This document shows positions 25,831 to 35,196 of a stretch of DNA of 64,000 bases, piece after piece; the first letter of the stretch is position 1, and the number at the start of each line of letters is the position of its first letter. The notes beneath the pieces are model-generated. The model saw only the letters and a list, made by a program, of their open reading frames with translations, ran no database searches and was not told the DNA's origin. The DNA is from Nostoc sp. MS1 (GTDB lineage Bacteria; Cyanobacteriota; Cyanobacteriia; Cyanobacteriales; Nostocaceae), in contig NZ_AP023441.1 of NCBI RefSeq assembly GCF_019976755.1, forward strand, positions 6,569,501 through 6,633,500, written 5' to 3'. The position numbers were made by a program, and so were the translations under genes.

Positions 25831-27657
25831 ATGCTGCGAATTTATCGTTATACTAAACCAACTCAACTTATTACTGCTTTAATTTTAACTGGCATTTTAT
25901 CTGCTGGTAATGGTTTCACATTTATTAAATCTGCCAGTGCTTCATCTACAGATTTTTTAGCACAAATACCCAATGAACAGCTAAAACAAAATATTAGAAC
26001 CAATGGCTTACCTCGTTCGGTTGTTAATGCTGTCTTGCGCGATATCTCTCGTAGACAGGGAAGTTTTGCCGGAGCATTTCAAATTACCGACTATAGTCAA
26101 CAGACTTGGCGCAATGGTTGTTTAGAATTGCAACGTCCAGAAGAACTTTGTACTCAAGCATTAGTTCCTGGTTGGCGAGTTGTGGTTTCTCGTGGTAGAC
26201 AAAGCTGGGTTTATCACAGTAACCAAACAGGTTCTGTAATTAGGTTAAATGAACGAGCTAACACAGGCAGATTACCTCAAAATGTGCGAAATGCGGTGTT
26301 ACGAGAAGCTAGTGAAATTAGCAGATTACCAGTCAGATCGCTGAATATTGTAGACTTTCAGCAGACAAGTTGGACTGAAGGATGTGAAAGTTCCACTTAC
26401 CCTAATCCTTGCGATCAAGTTTTAGTATCCGGTTGGCAAGTGACAGTAAGTGCTGAAAATCAGCGCTGGGTATTTGTTTCTAATGAAAATGGCTCTAGAG
26501 TGGAATTAAGGTCGGGAAGTAATGCAAGCGCGAATTTACCGCAGTCTATTGTAGAAAGGGTAATAGCCGATGCTTCGAGACGGGTCAGCAGCAGAATAGC
26601 AGTCAGCCGGAGAAACATTACTCAAGCAGAACGGGTAGTTTGGAGTAATGGCTGTCTAGATTTAGGCGGCGCTGCGGAAAGTTGTCTGTTTGCACAGGTT
26701 CCTGGTTGGCGTGTAACTGTCACAGTCGGCTCTGAGAGGTTAGTTTATCATACTGATAACAATTCTCAAGTCAGGTTCAATCGGGCTGCTAGTACGACTG
26801 TTGGTAATGTGGATACGGGTGAAGCAATACCGATTCCTGAAAGTGAATTACCGCCTCCTTTAGATACAAATGTGGTGTTCCGCGAAATTTCTAGTGGTGG
26901 CTTTGCAGGTAGAACCTATGAGACAACTTTGCTCAATGATGGGCGATTAATTCGGGTGCGTCGTGGTGATGCTAATGATTCTGAGCGGACTGTGCGTCGT
27001 CTGAGTCGCCAACAATTCCAACAATTTCAGCAACTTCTGAGACGTTATAGAGGTGAGTTTGACAATCTCCGCTACCCTGCATCAAGAAACAGTGCTGATT
27101 ACATTACCTACACTCTCACCAGCCAAGATGGCACAGTCGAGTACAGTGATGTTTCCCAAAATGAGCTACCGCCAAATTTACAGGCTGTAATTACTGCTTG
27201 GAATCAAATTAACGATAATCCTAGCCAAATTCCAAATGATGATACTCTCAACCCTGTACCAATTCGTCCGAGTGAGTTACCACTACCTTTAGATCAAGGT
27301 GTAGTTTTTCGAGAAATTTCTAGCGGTGGCTTTGCGGGTAGAACTTACGAAACGGTTTTACGGGATGATGGGTTGTTAATTCGTGTACGTATTGGCGATG
27401 CTAATGATTCTGAGCGGAGTGTACGCCGTGTATCCGCGCAGCAAGTACGTCAATTCCAACGATTGTTAGAACGCCAAGCTGGGGAGTTCCAAAATATCAG
27501 CTACCCAGCGCCTAGAGGATCTGCTGACTATATTACCTACACTCTCACCAGTGAAGATGGTACGGTACAGTACAATGATATTTCTCGAAATAACTTGCCT
27601 CAAAATTTACAAGATGTGCTAGAAACTTGGAGCAATATCATTAGTAATGCTCGATGA
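25831..27657 (+). CDS. Secreted protein with two kinds of internal repeats
   Basis: A 608-residue exported protein I cannot name. ATG at 25831 gives a signal peptide (LITALILTGILSAGNGFTF); the longer frame upstream lacks one at its start. Three repeats of about 85 residues follow, each with LP-x-S/N-V-x-x-x-V, then W-x-x-G-C-L-x-L, C and V-P-G-W-x-V-x-V. Two further repeats of about 120 residues share VFREISSGGFAGRTYET, GDANDSER and SADYITYTLTS, followed by DGTV. The paired Cys in the first repeat type fit an extracytoplasmic fold. Its stop overlaps the next start by four bases (ATGA), so the pair is translationally coupled. Confidence 0.8.
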   Translation: MLRIYRYTKPTQLITALILTGILSAGNGFTFIKSASASSTDFLAQIPNEQLKQNIRTNGLPRSVVNAVLRDISRRQGSFAGAFQITDYSQQTWRNGCLELQRPEELCTQALVPGWRVVVSRGRQSWVYHSNQTGSVIRLNERANTGRLPQNVRNAVLREASEISRLPVRSLNIVDFQQTSWTEGCESSTYPNPCDQVLVSGWQVTVSAENQRWVFVSNENGSRVELRSGSNASANLPQSIVERVIADASRRVSSRIAVSRRNITQAERVVWSNGCLDLGGAAESCLFAQVPGWRVTVTVGSERLVYHTDNNSQVRFNRAASTTVGNVDTGEAIPIPESELPPPLDTNVVFREISSGGFAGRTYETTLLNDGRLIRVRRGDANDSERTVRRLSRQQFQQFQQLLRRYRGEFDNLRYPASRNSADYITYTLTSQDGTVEYSDVSQNELPPNLQAVITAWNQINDNPSQIPNDDTLNPVPIRPSELPLPLDQGVVFREISSGGFAGRTYETVLRDDGLLIRVRIGDANDSERSVRRVSAQQVRQFQRLLERQAGEFQNISYPAPRGSADYITYTLTSEDGTVQYNDISRNNLPQNLQDVLETWSNIISNAR

Positions 27658-28934
27658 TTAGTAAGCGTCTATTTTCTCTAGCAGGCGCATTGTTGATTGC
27701 TATAGTTGGCGGCGAAACAATAGCCGCCTCAACCTATGGCAATCTCCAATTTGACAAGCGTCTGGCCTTAGCAGCAGAAAATAATCAAGAAGTCCTGCTT
27801 TTAAGTATGCCTTCTGCCAAGCAGATGCAGGAATTTGTCCGCAAAGTTCTACCTCATAACCCAGGACGCTACGGTTATCGTCGTGTGTATTCACCGGAAT
27901 TAATTCGGGTGAATTGTCAGGGAAAACAAACTAAGATGCCCATAAGACGACAAACAGTAGTTTATAAAGATGGTATTTCCTCTGAATCACTCACGCTAGA
28001 TTTGCTGGCTTTTGAGACTAAACAGGGACAAAGATGGGTGGCAGAACCAGGTACGGATACGCCAGACTTGCTACCAAATCCCAGCAATCTTAGCCAAATG
28101 TTATTTCTTGGTAGAGGTAGGTTACGCAGTCCTTTAAATATTCTTGATGCTAAAACCTTGAAAGTGAAGCAAGTGAATGTTGCAGGATTGCGAGAAGCGA
28201 TCGCCAAAGTTCAAGCTTTACGCCCCGATGAGGAGTTGGGGCCGCGTCTAACTTGGGTTTCTCAACCTCTTTGGTCACTTGATGGTAAGTTTATTGCTTT
28301 CATCTCCAACCGTAACAATTATCAAAACTCGGCTGTGTGGCTACACAATGTTGCTACTGGTGAGGATTCTCAACTTATAGAAATTCCAGGGGTAGTATTT
28401 CATCTGCATGGTTGGACAACAGATGGGCGAATTTTAGCGCGGAGTATAGTTGTTAGCAAAGAAGTTAATTCTAGTAAAGAAACAGTAGTGGCAATTAACC
28501 CTGTCACAAAGCAAATACAGCAACTTGCCGAAGGAAGTTTGTTAACTGTCAGTGATGATGGCAAAACGCTTTTATACTCTACGAGAAAGAATGAACCGCC
28601 ATTCTCACAAAAAGTTTATGCCCTTTCTCTGAAAACAGGGAAAAGTCAATTAATTTTTCAAGATAGTCCTCAAGAAAAGTTTGGCAGTCGCATTATAGAC
28701 TTTTCGGCTAATGGCGATCGCATCGCTTTCGCTCTGGCTGATAGTGGTAAACGCAGCCAATCTTTATTCGTCTACAACTTACCAACGCAGCAAGCCAAGC
28801 GTTTTCCTTTACCCCAGAATCATCTGGGCTTTCCAGTAGTTTGGGCTGGAGATCATCTACTAGTTCCTTTAGAAGACTTACAAAAACTTAAATCTCAAAC
28901 ACTATTACTCTCTGTAGAGCCTAGTTCAAAATAA
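27654..28934 (+). CDS. Exported beta-propeller (TolB/WD40-like) protein
   Basis: A 426-residue protein with an N-terminal signal or anchor (LFSLAGALLIAIVGGETIAA) and repeated propeller strands with the TolB-type pattern: WSLDGKFIAFISNRNN, TVSDDGKTLLYSTRKN, FSANGDRIAFALADSG. The start overlaps the stop of the upstream repeat protein (ATGA at 27654-27657). The two probably act together outside the cytoplasmic membrane; the specific role is unknown. Confidence 0.75.
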   Translation: MISKRLFSLAGALLIAIVGGETIAASTYGNLQFDKRLALAAENNQEVLLLSMPSAKQMQEFVRKVLPHNPGRYGYRRVYSPELIRVNCQGKQTKMPIRRQTVVYKDGISSESLTLDLLAFETKQGQRWVAEPGTDTPDLLPNPSNLSQMLFLGRGRLRSPLNILDAKTLKVKQVNVAGLREAIAKVQALRPDEELGPRLTWVSQPLWSLDGKFIAFISNRNNYQNSAVWLHNVATGEDSQLIEIPGVVFHLHGWTTDGRILARSIVVSKEVNSSKETVVAINPVTKQIQQLAEGSLLTVSDDGKTLLYSTRKNEPPFSQKVYALSLKTGKSQLIFQDSPQEKFGSRIIDFSANGDRIAFALADSGKRSQSLFVYNLPTQQAKRFPLPQNHLGFPVVWAGDHLLVPLEDLQKLKSQTLLLSVEPSSK

Positions 28935-29026
28935 ATATATTAATCTACGGTTAATTTATCAACATTGCGGTGTTTGTGAAATCTTTATAGTAGAATATTG
29001 ACAGTAGTACATACTTCCAGGGATAA

Positions 29027-29626
29027 ATGAGCCAGCAAACCTCACACCCGCATCATACTTGGGTGCAATCTCATCATCCTGTAAAGTTAGAAATGGAATC
29101 GCAGCATCAGTTACACAAAGAGCCAATGTTCTATTATTTTGCTTATGGCTCATGTATGTGTCCAGTAGATTTGAAGCGATCGCTTGGGGAGAATACTCAC
29201 CCCTACATCATCGGCCCTGGAGTATTAAAAGGTTATCGTTTGGGTTTTCATCTCTACTTACCGACTCGCAAGTGTGGCGTTTTAGATATAGTTAAAGACT
29301 CCAAAGCCAGTGTTAAAGGTGTACTCTACCAATTACCTCTACGCTTGAGTGAATATTTAGACCAACGTGAAGGTGTGTCTCAGAACCTCTATCGCCACGA
29401 ATCAGTAGAAATCCATACACAAAATCGTATATATCAGGATGTTCGTACCTACATAGTGGTGAATAAATTAGAGGAAGAAGTCGCACCTAACGACTGGTAT
29501 TTTAATGTTGTGCTACGTGGTGCAGTTACCTGTGGATTACCAGAGGAATATTGCTGGCATTTATTCAACCATATGTATAAATTACAGCAGCGTCATCAGG
29601 AAAAGCAATTCAGGCGATCGGCGTAG
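29027..29626 (+). CDS. Gamma-glutamylcyclotransferase-like protein
   Basis: A 199-residue member of the AIG2/GGCT fold. The substrate loop is visible as FYYFAYGSCMCPVDL (family Y-G-S-N-x), followed by GYRLGFHLYLP, KGVLYQLPL and LDQREG, where the Glu is the presumed general acid/base. GGCT enzymes release 5-oxoproline from gamma-glutamyl compounds, but many paralogues have unknown substrates. The first 30 residues (His-rich) precede the fold. Confidence 0.8.
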   Translation: MSQQTSHPHHTWVQSHHPVKLEMESQHQLHKEPMFYYFAYGSCMCPVDLKRSLGENTHPYIIGPGVLKGYRLGFHLYLPTRKCGVLDIVKDSKASVKGVLYQLPLRLSEYLDQREGVSQNLYRHESVEIHTQNRIYQDVRTYIVVNKLEEEVAPNDWYFNVVLRGAVTCGLPEEYCWHLFNHMYKLQQRHQEKQFRRSA

Positions 29627-29886
29627 TATCAATTCAAAATTCAAATTAAGAAGGCTGTTTTCACAAGGATTTTTGAGTTTGGGGCTGTAGTTACGTCAGT
29701 ATTAGCGTCCAAATAAAACTTACGCTATAATTAGCGGTAAACTTGTAGGTTTATTGTACTTTTAATAAGACTAACATTTTAATTTATAACTCATCAGCAA
29801 TTATCAAATAGGGGAATCAATACAAGGTTTCTTGGCAACGCAGCAAATATACTTAATCTCTCATCATTATTTTAGGAATTAAGGTG

Positions 29887-30480
29887 ATGGCTATATCTCC
29901 AGTTATACATTCTGTGGTAGGTGAAATTTGCATTCGTGTTCCTCAGTTTTACCATCGCCAGCCAGTCCTCTCACGGTTAATTTCTCGCTATGGTTTAACA
30001 GTTAATATTACCGCCGCTTTTTTAGATGCAGATACTAAAAAAGACGGTTGGTTTAATTTGGAAATACAAGGTAAAGAGGAAGATGTAAATGCAGCTATTG
30101 AATACTTGCAAACATTAACTATAGAAGTTGAAGACATTAAACTGACATATATAAAAGGCAAAGGAAGCAAATTAAAACTGGTGCATGGTAATGTTAATCA
30201 GGAGCGATTGAGCCAAGCATTAGAAGATGAAATTACAGCTATAGAAAGAAAAACTAATCGTGCTAAATTCCATGTCTGCATTCCCCAAAGTTACCGTTCA
30301 TCTCCTATCATTGCTGGTTTAGTAACTTGTTGTGGATTAACCGTCAATATTTTAGGAGCTTTATTAGAAAAAAGCAGCGAAAATGATGGCTGGTTTGATT
30401 TAGAAGTTTGGGGTAGACCACAAGAAATTATCTCAGGATTAAGATATCTCAAAGAACAAGGATTACAAATTTGGTTGTAA
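29887..30480 (+). CDS. Protein with two NIL domains
   Basis: A 197-residue cytoplasmic protein made of two NIL (ACT-like) domains, residues about 10-90 and 125-197, each with the pattern S-P/V-I-x-x-L, C/Y-G-L-T-V-N-I and D-G-W-F-x-L-E-x-G (KKDGWFNLEIQG; ENDGWFDLEVWG). NIL domains are known from methionine ABC transporters and ferredoxins, where they bind small ligands. The gene lies 110 bases before the methanethiol-oxidase-like gene, which suggests a sulfur-metabolism role (inference). A GTG three bases upstream is an alternative start. Confidence 0.85.
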   Translation: MAISPVIHSVVGEICIRVPQFYHRQPVLSRLISRYGLTVNITAAFLDADTKKDGWFNLEIQGKEEDVNAAIEYLQTLTIEVEDIKLTYIKGKGSKLKLVHGNVNQERLSQALEDEITAIERKTNRAKFHVCIPQSYRSSPIIAGLVTCCGLTVNILGALLEKSSENDGWFDLEVWGRPQEIISGLRYLKEQGLQIWL

Positions 30481-30591
30481 TTATACTGAATTATATCAAG
30501 TTCGGTAATTGGTAATAGGTAATGGGTAATTGTTTAATTCTATTAGCCACTACCTTAACTAAATTTTGTAAATATACAGGGGAATATAATT

Positions 30592-31944
30592 ATGACTCAT
30601 GCGTGTTGCGGCCCTGGCTATGCTTCTCCAGAAGCAGCTATTCAAGCAGAACGAGAAAAAGTATTATATGCGATCGCACTCTACACAGGTACAGGAATTG
30701 AAGCACCAGATTACCTCGCTACTATAGACGTAGATCCAGACTCACTTACATACTCGCAAATCATCCATCGCCTACCTATGCCTTACATAGGTGATGAATT
30801 ACATCATTTTGGTTGGAATGCTTGTAGTTCTTGTCATGATGATGCTAGTAAATCCCGCAGGTTTACGATTATTCCTGGTTTGCGCTCCAGCCGCATCTAT
30901 ATAGTAGATACAGCAGAGGCAAAAGCGCCAAAACTCTATAAAGTTATTGAACCAGAAGAAATAAAAGCCAAGACTAATCTCACTGCACCGCACACCGTCC
31001 ACTGTTTAGCCGATGGTCATGTGATGATTTCCATGTTGGGTGATAGTGAAGGTAATGGCCCAGGTGGTTTTTTATTATTAGATGAAAACTTTGACATCGC
31101 TGGACGCTGGGAACATCAAGCCGAGGGAATGCGGTTTAATTATGACTTTTGGTATCAACCGCGTCATAACGTCATGGTAAGTAGTGAGTGGGGCGCACCC
31201 AAAACTTTTTTTCCTGGCTTCGACCTCAATGATGTTACCGCCGGGAATTACGGTCAGCAAATTCATTTTTGGGATTGGCAAAACCGCAAAATCACGCAAA
31301 CCTTTGACTTGGGTGAAGAAGGGTTAATTCCTCTAGAAGTGAGGTTTCACCATAACCCTGACAGTACACATGGATTTGTTGCTGCCGCACTTAGTAGTAA
31401 CGTTTGGCATTGGCACAAGCCTAACGGACATTGGCAGGTAGAGAAAGTTATTGATATTCCCTCTGTAGAAGTGGAAGGCTGGCCGATACCTGTGCCATCG
31501 CTAATTACTGATATTCTCATTTCTGTAAGCGATCGCTACATTTACTTTTCTAACTGGTTACATGGCGATATTCGTCAGTATGATATTAGTGATCCATCTC
31601 ATCCCCAACTCACTGGTCAAGTTTGGTGTGGTGGTTTACTCGGTAAAAGTAGTGAAGTCCAAGGTCATAAGTTGGCAGGCGGGCCACAAATGATTCAACT
31701 TAGCCTAGATGGTAAACGCCTTTACGTGACCAATTCCCTATTTAGTAGTTGGGATAATCAGTTTTACCCAGACTTATCAAAAACGGGTTCTTATTTATTA
31801 CAAATTGATTGTGATACAGAAAATGGTGGCTTGAAAATCAACGAAAACTTCTATGTTGATTTTGGCAAAGAACCCGCAGGCCCATCTCGCGCCCATGAAA
31901 TGCGCTATCCAGGCGGTGACTCCACATCCGATATTTGGATTTAA
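30592..31944 (+). CDS. Selenium-binding protein / methanethiol oxidase
   Basis: A 450-residue SBP56-family protein. Conserved stretches: DYLATIDVDPDS, LHHFGWNACSSCHDD (the Cys-x-x-Cys region), APHTVHCLADGHVMISMLGD, EWGAPKTFFPGF, VRFHHNPDSTHGFVAAAL, FSNWLHGDIRQYDISDP and a C-terminal AHEMRYPGGD. Bacterial and human members oxidise methanethiol to formaldehyde, hydrogen sulfide and peroxide, using copper. The neighbouring NIL protein fits a sulfur theme. A hairpin terminator made of two HIP1 sites follows. Confidence 0.92.
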   Translation: MTHACCGPGYASPEAAIQAEREKVLYAIALYTGTGIEAPDYLATIDVDPDSLTYSQIIHRLPMPYIGDELHHFGWNACSSCHDDASKSRRFTIIPGLRSSRIYIVDTAEAKAPKLYKVIEPEEIKAKTNLTAPHTVHCLADGHVMISMLGDSEGNGPGGFLLLDENFDIAGRWEHQAEGMRFNYDFWYQPRHNVMVSSEWGAPKTFFPGFDLNDVTAGNYGQQIHFWDWQNRKITQTFDLGEEGLIPLEVRFHHNPDSTHGFVAAALSSNVWHWHKPNGHWQVEKVIDIPSVEVEGWPIPVPSLITDILISVSDRYIYFSNWLHGDIRQYDISDPSHPQLTGQVWCGGLLGKSSEVQGHKLAGGPQMIQLSLDGKRLYVTNSLFSSWDNQFYPDLSKTGSYLLQIDCDTENGGLKINENFYVDFGKEPAGPSRAHEMRYPGGDSTSDIWI

Positions 31945-31976
31945 AAATTGCCCTCAAGTATAAATCAATTTACTAG

Positions 31977-32008
31977 CGCGATCGCCTAAGCGATCGCGTT
32001 TTTTATTT
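31977..32008 (+). terminator. Rho-independent terminator built from two HIP1 octamers
   Basis: CGCGATCGC, loop CTAA, GCGATCGCG, then TTTTTTATTTT. The stem is two HIP1 sites in inverted arrangement, 30 bases after the selenium-binding-protein stop. Confidence 0.85.
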
Positions 32009-32325
32009 TAAAATGTCTCCATTATCAACAGATTTCGACAACAGCAGTAATTGTACTTATATTGTCAATAGTTCTTCATTATTATTTTCATTAATTGCTT
32101 CAGATTGTCTCTCGTAGCAGTACTAATAATTTAGCTTTCTAATTAATTTATGTAAGCAAGTCTACTTAATAAATATATACCTTTAATAATCTTTATACTT
32201 TTTTGCGTATTCTTACTGAAGATATTATTGAGTAAAAACATAATGATTTAAATAGATAAGTAAAGAAACTCTTATTTACTTATCTTTACATTTTTTGAAA
32301 TAACTTTTTATAAATTTTCAACATC
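32009..32325. other. AT-rich intergenic region
   Basis: About 320 bases, strongly AT-rich. A GGAAATAAC-like leader is absent and I see no repeats, RNA gene or clear promoter beyond scattered TATA-like hexamers. Confidence 0.4.
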
Positions 32326-32577
32326 ATGAATAATTGTCCTTGCTGCTCTACTCGGCTTTTACGCCAAATTCGCAGTCGTGAGGTCTACTTTTTTTGTCGC
32401 CAATGTTGGCAAGAAATGCCAATCTTACAACAGACATATCATCCAGAGTTGTTCTGTAGGTTAGTTGACAAACCCAGTTTTTTGAAAATCGATAAAGTTA
32501 TTACATCAGACGATAAGCAAATGCAACCCACTCATTTAACCGTTCACAATCAACGAACTCGAACCCAGCATTGGTAA
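32326..32577 (+). CDS. Small zinc-ribbon protein
   Basis: An 83-residue protein with two Cys pairs, NCPCC near the start and YFFCRQCWQEMP at about residues 26-37, a zinc-ribbon pattern seen in many small Nostoc proteins. The last 25 codons overlap the end of the convergent methyltransferase gene, so the tail (residues about 58-83) may be unselected. Function unknown. Confidence 0.6.
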   Translation: MNNCPCCSTRLLRQIRSREVYFFCRQCWQEMPILQQTYHPELFCRLVDKPSFLKIDKVITSDDKQMQPTHLTVHNQRTRTQHW

Positions 32578-33460
32578 AAGCAGTAGTAACATTTTCTTCA
32601 TGGTCACTAGTAAAACCGGAGGCAATTAATAGCCCTTTATTTGCATCAGTTTGACGCAGCGCAGATTGAAAGTCATCAGCGAGAGCGACATGAACTCTTG
32701 CCAAAATATTTGCAACTATCAGGTCGAAGCTTTTTGTCGGTTGAACTGTTGATACATGATCTGTAATTTCTTGGTTCATCCAATGTCCTAAAGCGCTACC
32801 AGAACCCAAACTGCCAGCCATAACTTTTACTTGCTGCTCAACCTGATTAAGCATAACAGCATCTTGAGTAGCTTGGACAGCAGCACTATCATTATCTAGC
32901 GCTAAAACTGTTGCGCCTAATTTTGCCATAGCTACGCTAAGAATACCTGAACCTGAACCTAAATCCAGAGTATTCATTCCGGGGAGGACATATCGCTCAA
33001 TCAACTTGAGACTGAGAATTGTTGCAGGATGAAAACCACTACCGAAGGCGAAACTTTTATTTAGTCTTAAAATAACTTCATCGGTTGTTTCTGGTTGATA
33101 GTGTACATAAGGAGCCAGTACAAAAAACCTTTTACCAACCTTATTAATAACAGGGTTGAGTGCATTTACGTTTGTAAGTTTATCCTCAACCATATTTGTG
33201 CGAATTGCTGTTGCTATTCCTGTACGTTCTAAGGGAGATAGCAAACTAATTATTTTGTCTATCCGTGTCCGTGAATAGACATCATAGGCTAAGTATAAAT
33301 TAATCGTAAATGCCCAACTAGGATAGCTAGTCTCCTCTTGATTGACTTGGGTATATTCTGTGATGTAAACATCATTAATATCGATAGTTTGTGCAACTAA
33401 CGTACATACCCAATCAACTCCTTCATTTGTTGTATCGAGGCTTAATTCTATCCACGACAT
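32501..33460 (-). CDS. PrmA-like class I methyltransferase
   Basis: A protein of about 319 residues of the ribosomal protein L11 methyltransferase (PrmA) type. Motif I is LDLGSGSGILSVAMAKLGA, motif II VLALDNDSAAVQAT, and the PrmA signature FAFGSGFHPATILSL and VANILARVHVAL are present. The start is placed at ATG 33460 (MSWIELSLDT), where family members begin; longer frames to 33568 are possible. Sequence departs enough from typical PrmA (for example F-G-S-G-F-H-P for F-G-T-G-x-H-x-T) that a different substrate is possible. Confidence 0.8.
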   Translation of the reverse strand: MSWIELSLDTTNEGVDWVCTLVAQTIDINDVYITEYTQVNQEETSYPSWAFTINLYLAYDVYSRTRIDKIISLLSPLERTGIATAIRTNMVEDKLTNVNALNPVINKVGKRFFVLAPYVHYQPETTDEVILRLNKSFAFGSGFHPATILSLKLIERYVLPGMNTLDLGSGSGILSVAMAKLGATVLALDNDSAAVQATQDAVMLNQVEQQVKVMAGSLGSGSALGHWMNQEITDHVSTVQPTKSFDLIVANILARVHVALADDFQSALRQTDANKGLLIASGFTSDHEENVTTAFTNAGFEFVDCERLNEWVAFAYRLM

Positions 33461-34084
33461 AGTATTTTCCTCTGGCATAACTATAAGAACATATACTGTC
33501 TGGATGGTGGAGCAACTGACGGTATACAACCTCTTAAGTCTACCAGATGGGTTTTGAGTAGAATACATCTAGCGATAGATGCAGAAGCGATCGCACATCG
33601 CATTACTTGATTGCTCATCTGTGAAATCAAGTTATATCGGCGGTTAATTCTTATCTGAACTGTATTAAGCTAAACTACCTCAAGTAGATTTAGACAGCAT
33701 TTTTTTACAGCCGATTCTTGAATAATACTCGGTAAAAATATATGACTCAGGAGCAATGGAACGCAGTCGATCGCTACATCACCGATTTGTTCATACCACC
33801 CGATCCTGTCTTAGATACCACACTCCAATCTAGTGCTAATGCTGGCCTACCACCACACAATGTTTCACCAAATCAGGGTAAATTGCTGCTACTGCTGGCA
33901 CAAATTCAAGGAGCGCGAACTATTCTCGAAATTGGGACACTAGGGGCTTATAGTACAATCTGGTTAGCACGAGCTTTATCTACTGATGGTCGTCTCATCA
34001 CCCTAGAAGCTAACTCAAAGCACGCCGAAGTCGCTCATTCTAATATCGTCAATGCTGGTCTAGTAGTCTGCCAAGACAACTTTG

Positions 34085-34897
34085 CTAGGTTAGAGTTGGA
34101 TATAAACGCTGCATTTTTCGGCGAGCATCTTTGGTTTGGAAACCCCAATAGACACTGGCTTTTTGCTGATTACGTTGTTTCTCCCAAGCGGCAATCTCAG
34201 AAGTTAATGTTTCTGCATTAGGAATACGCCGTTCTAAACATTGGCGGGATAAAACAGATAATTCAATTTCTACTTGATTCAACCAAGAAGCGTGCTTAGG
34301 AGTATAGTGAAACTCTAATTTTTGAATAATTCGACGTGCTTCTTCTGGTGGAAAAACTTCATATAATGCGCTGGGAGTATGAATATTCAGGTTATCAACT
34401 ACCAAACGAATAACATCAGCATCTTGGTAGCAAACATCTACTAAATTTTTCATCTGTTTAGCAAAATCGACTTTAGTTCGACGTTCTGTAACTTCGATAT
34501 GCCGCCAACCTGCCAAGGGTTGAAAACACGCAAATAAATTTACTGTCCCGTTACGTTTATACTCGAAATCATAACGTTCAGGCTGCTCCGGCTCTGGTGG
34601 CAAAGGAAGTCTTACTTCTTCTACTAGTTGGTAGGGACGTTCATCAAAGCAGACTACAGGACGTTTAGGATCATAAGGCTCATTGTATAAATCCAACACA
34701 TCTTCCATTCGGAAAACATATTCTGCGTTAACTTCAGGAATGCACCACTGTTGTTTTAACCACGGTTTGATTTCATTTTTTTTAAAGTTTGACGCACTGT
34801 TTCGTCCGAAATTGAATCTATGATACCAACGTTCACTAAATGATCCGCTAATAATTGCATTGTCCAACGTACTCTTCCAACTGGTGGATTGGAACAA
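34085..34897 (-). CDS. IS630 transposase, catalytic part (DDE)
   Basis: The downstream frame contains the DDE domain: VVCFDERPYQL (first Asp), RLVVDNLNIHTPSA (second Asp) and FHYTPKHASWLNQVEIELSV (final Glu). It has no start of its own that makes sense; it is most likely expressed by a -1 ribosomal frameshift from the upstream frame at an A8 run (T8 at 34776-34783 on the plus strand). Confidence 0.9.
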   Translation of the reverse strand: MFQSTSWKSTLDNAIISGSFSERWYHRFNFGRNSASNFKKNEIKPWLKQQWCIPEVNAEYVFRMEDVLDLYNEPYDPKRPVVCFDERPYQLVEEVRLPLPPEPEQPERYDFEYKRNGTVNLFACFQPLAGWRHIEVTERRTKVDFAKQMKNLVDVCYQDADVIRLVVDNLNIHTPSALYEVFPPEEARRIIQKLEFHYTPKHASWLNQVEIELSVLSRQCLERRIPNAETLTSEIAAWEKQRNQQKASVYWGFQTKDARRKMQRLYPTLT

Positions 34898-35196
34898 GCA
34901 GTGGCAATTAAAAATGCTTCTTGTTTTTCATCTAACTTTTTAGGTTTTGGTGGATGAACTTCATCCTTTAAAGCAAAATCTAACCCCCCAATGACAAATT
35001 TTTCTCGTATTCGTTGCACTGTTGCAACATGCGCTCTAACTATGCTAGCGATCGCTTGATCCGTTTCTCCTTCAGAAGCCATTAGAAGAATGTTTGCACG
35101 GGTTATGGTTCTTGCTTTGTGTTTACCTTTTTTAATTATTGCTTGTAGCTGAGAAACTTCCTCTTCATTCAAGTCAACAATGTACTTTTTCGCCAT
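34756..35196 (-). CDS. IS630 transposase, N-terminal part (DNA binding)
   Basis: A 146-residue frame with the helix-turn-helix region (RANILLMASEGETDQAIASI, VRAHVATVQRIREKF). It ends RQTLKKMKSNRG; a -1 shift on TTA AAA AAA AAT gives RQTLKKNEIKPWLKQQ and continues into the catalytic frame. This arrangement is common in cyanobacterial IS630 elements. Confidence 0.9.
   Translation of the reverse strand: MAKKYIVDLNEEEVSQLQAIIKKGKHKARTITRANILLMASEGETDQAIASIVRAHVATVQRIREKFVIGGLDFALKDEVHPPKPKKLDEKQEAFLIATACSNPPVGRVRWTMQLLADHLVNVGIIDSISDETVRQTLKKMKSNRG

Noticed and set aside
29640..29886. Possible riboswitch before the NIL-domain gene
   Set aside because: A sulfur-related leader would make sense, but I could not find conserved SAM or SAH riboswitch core elements there.
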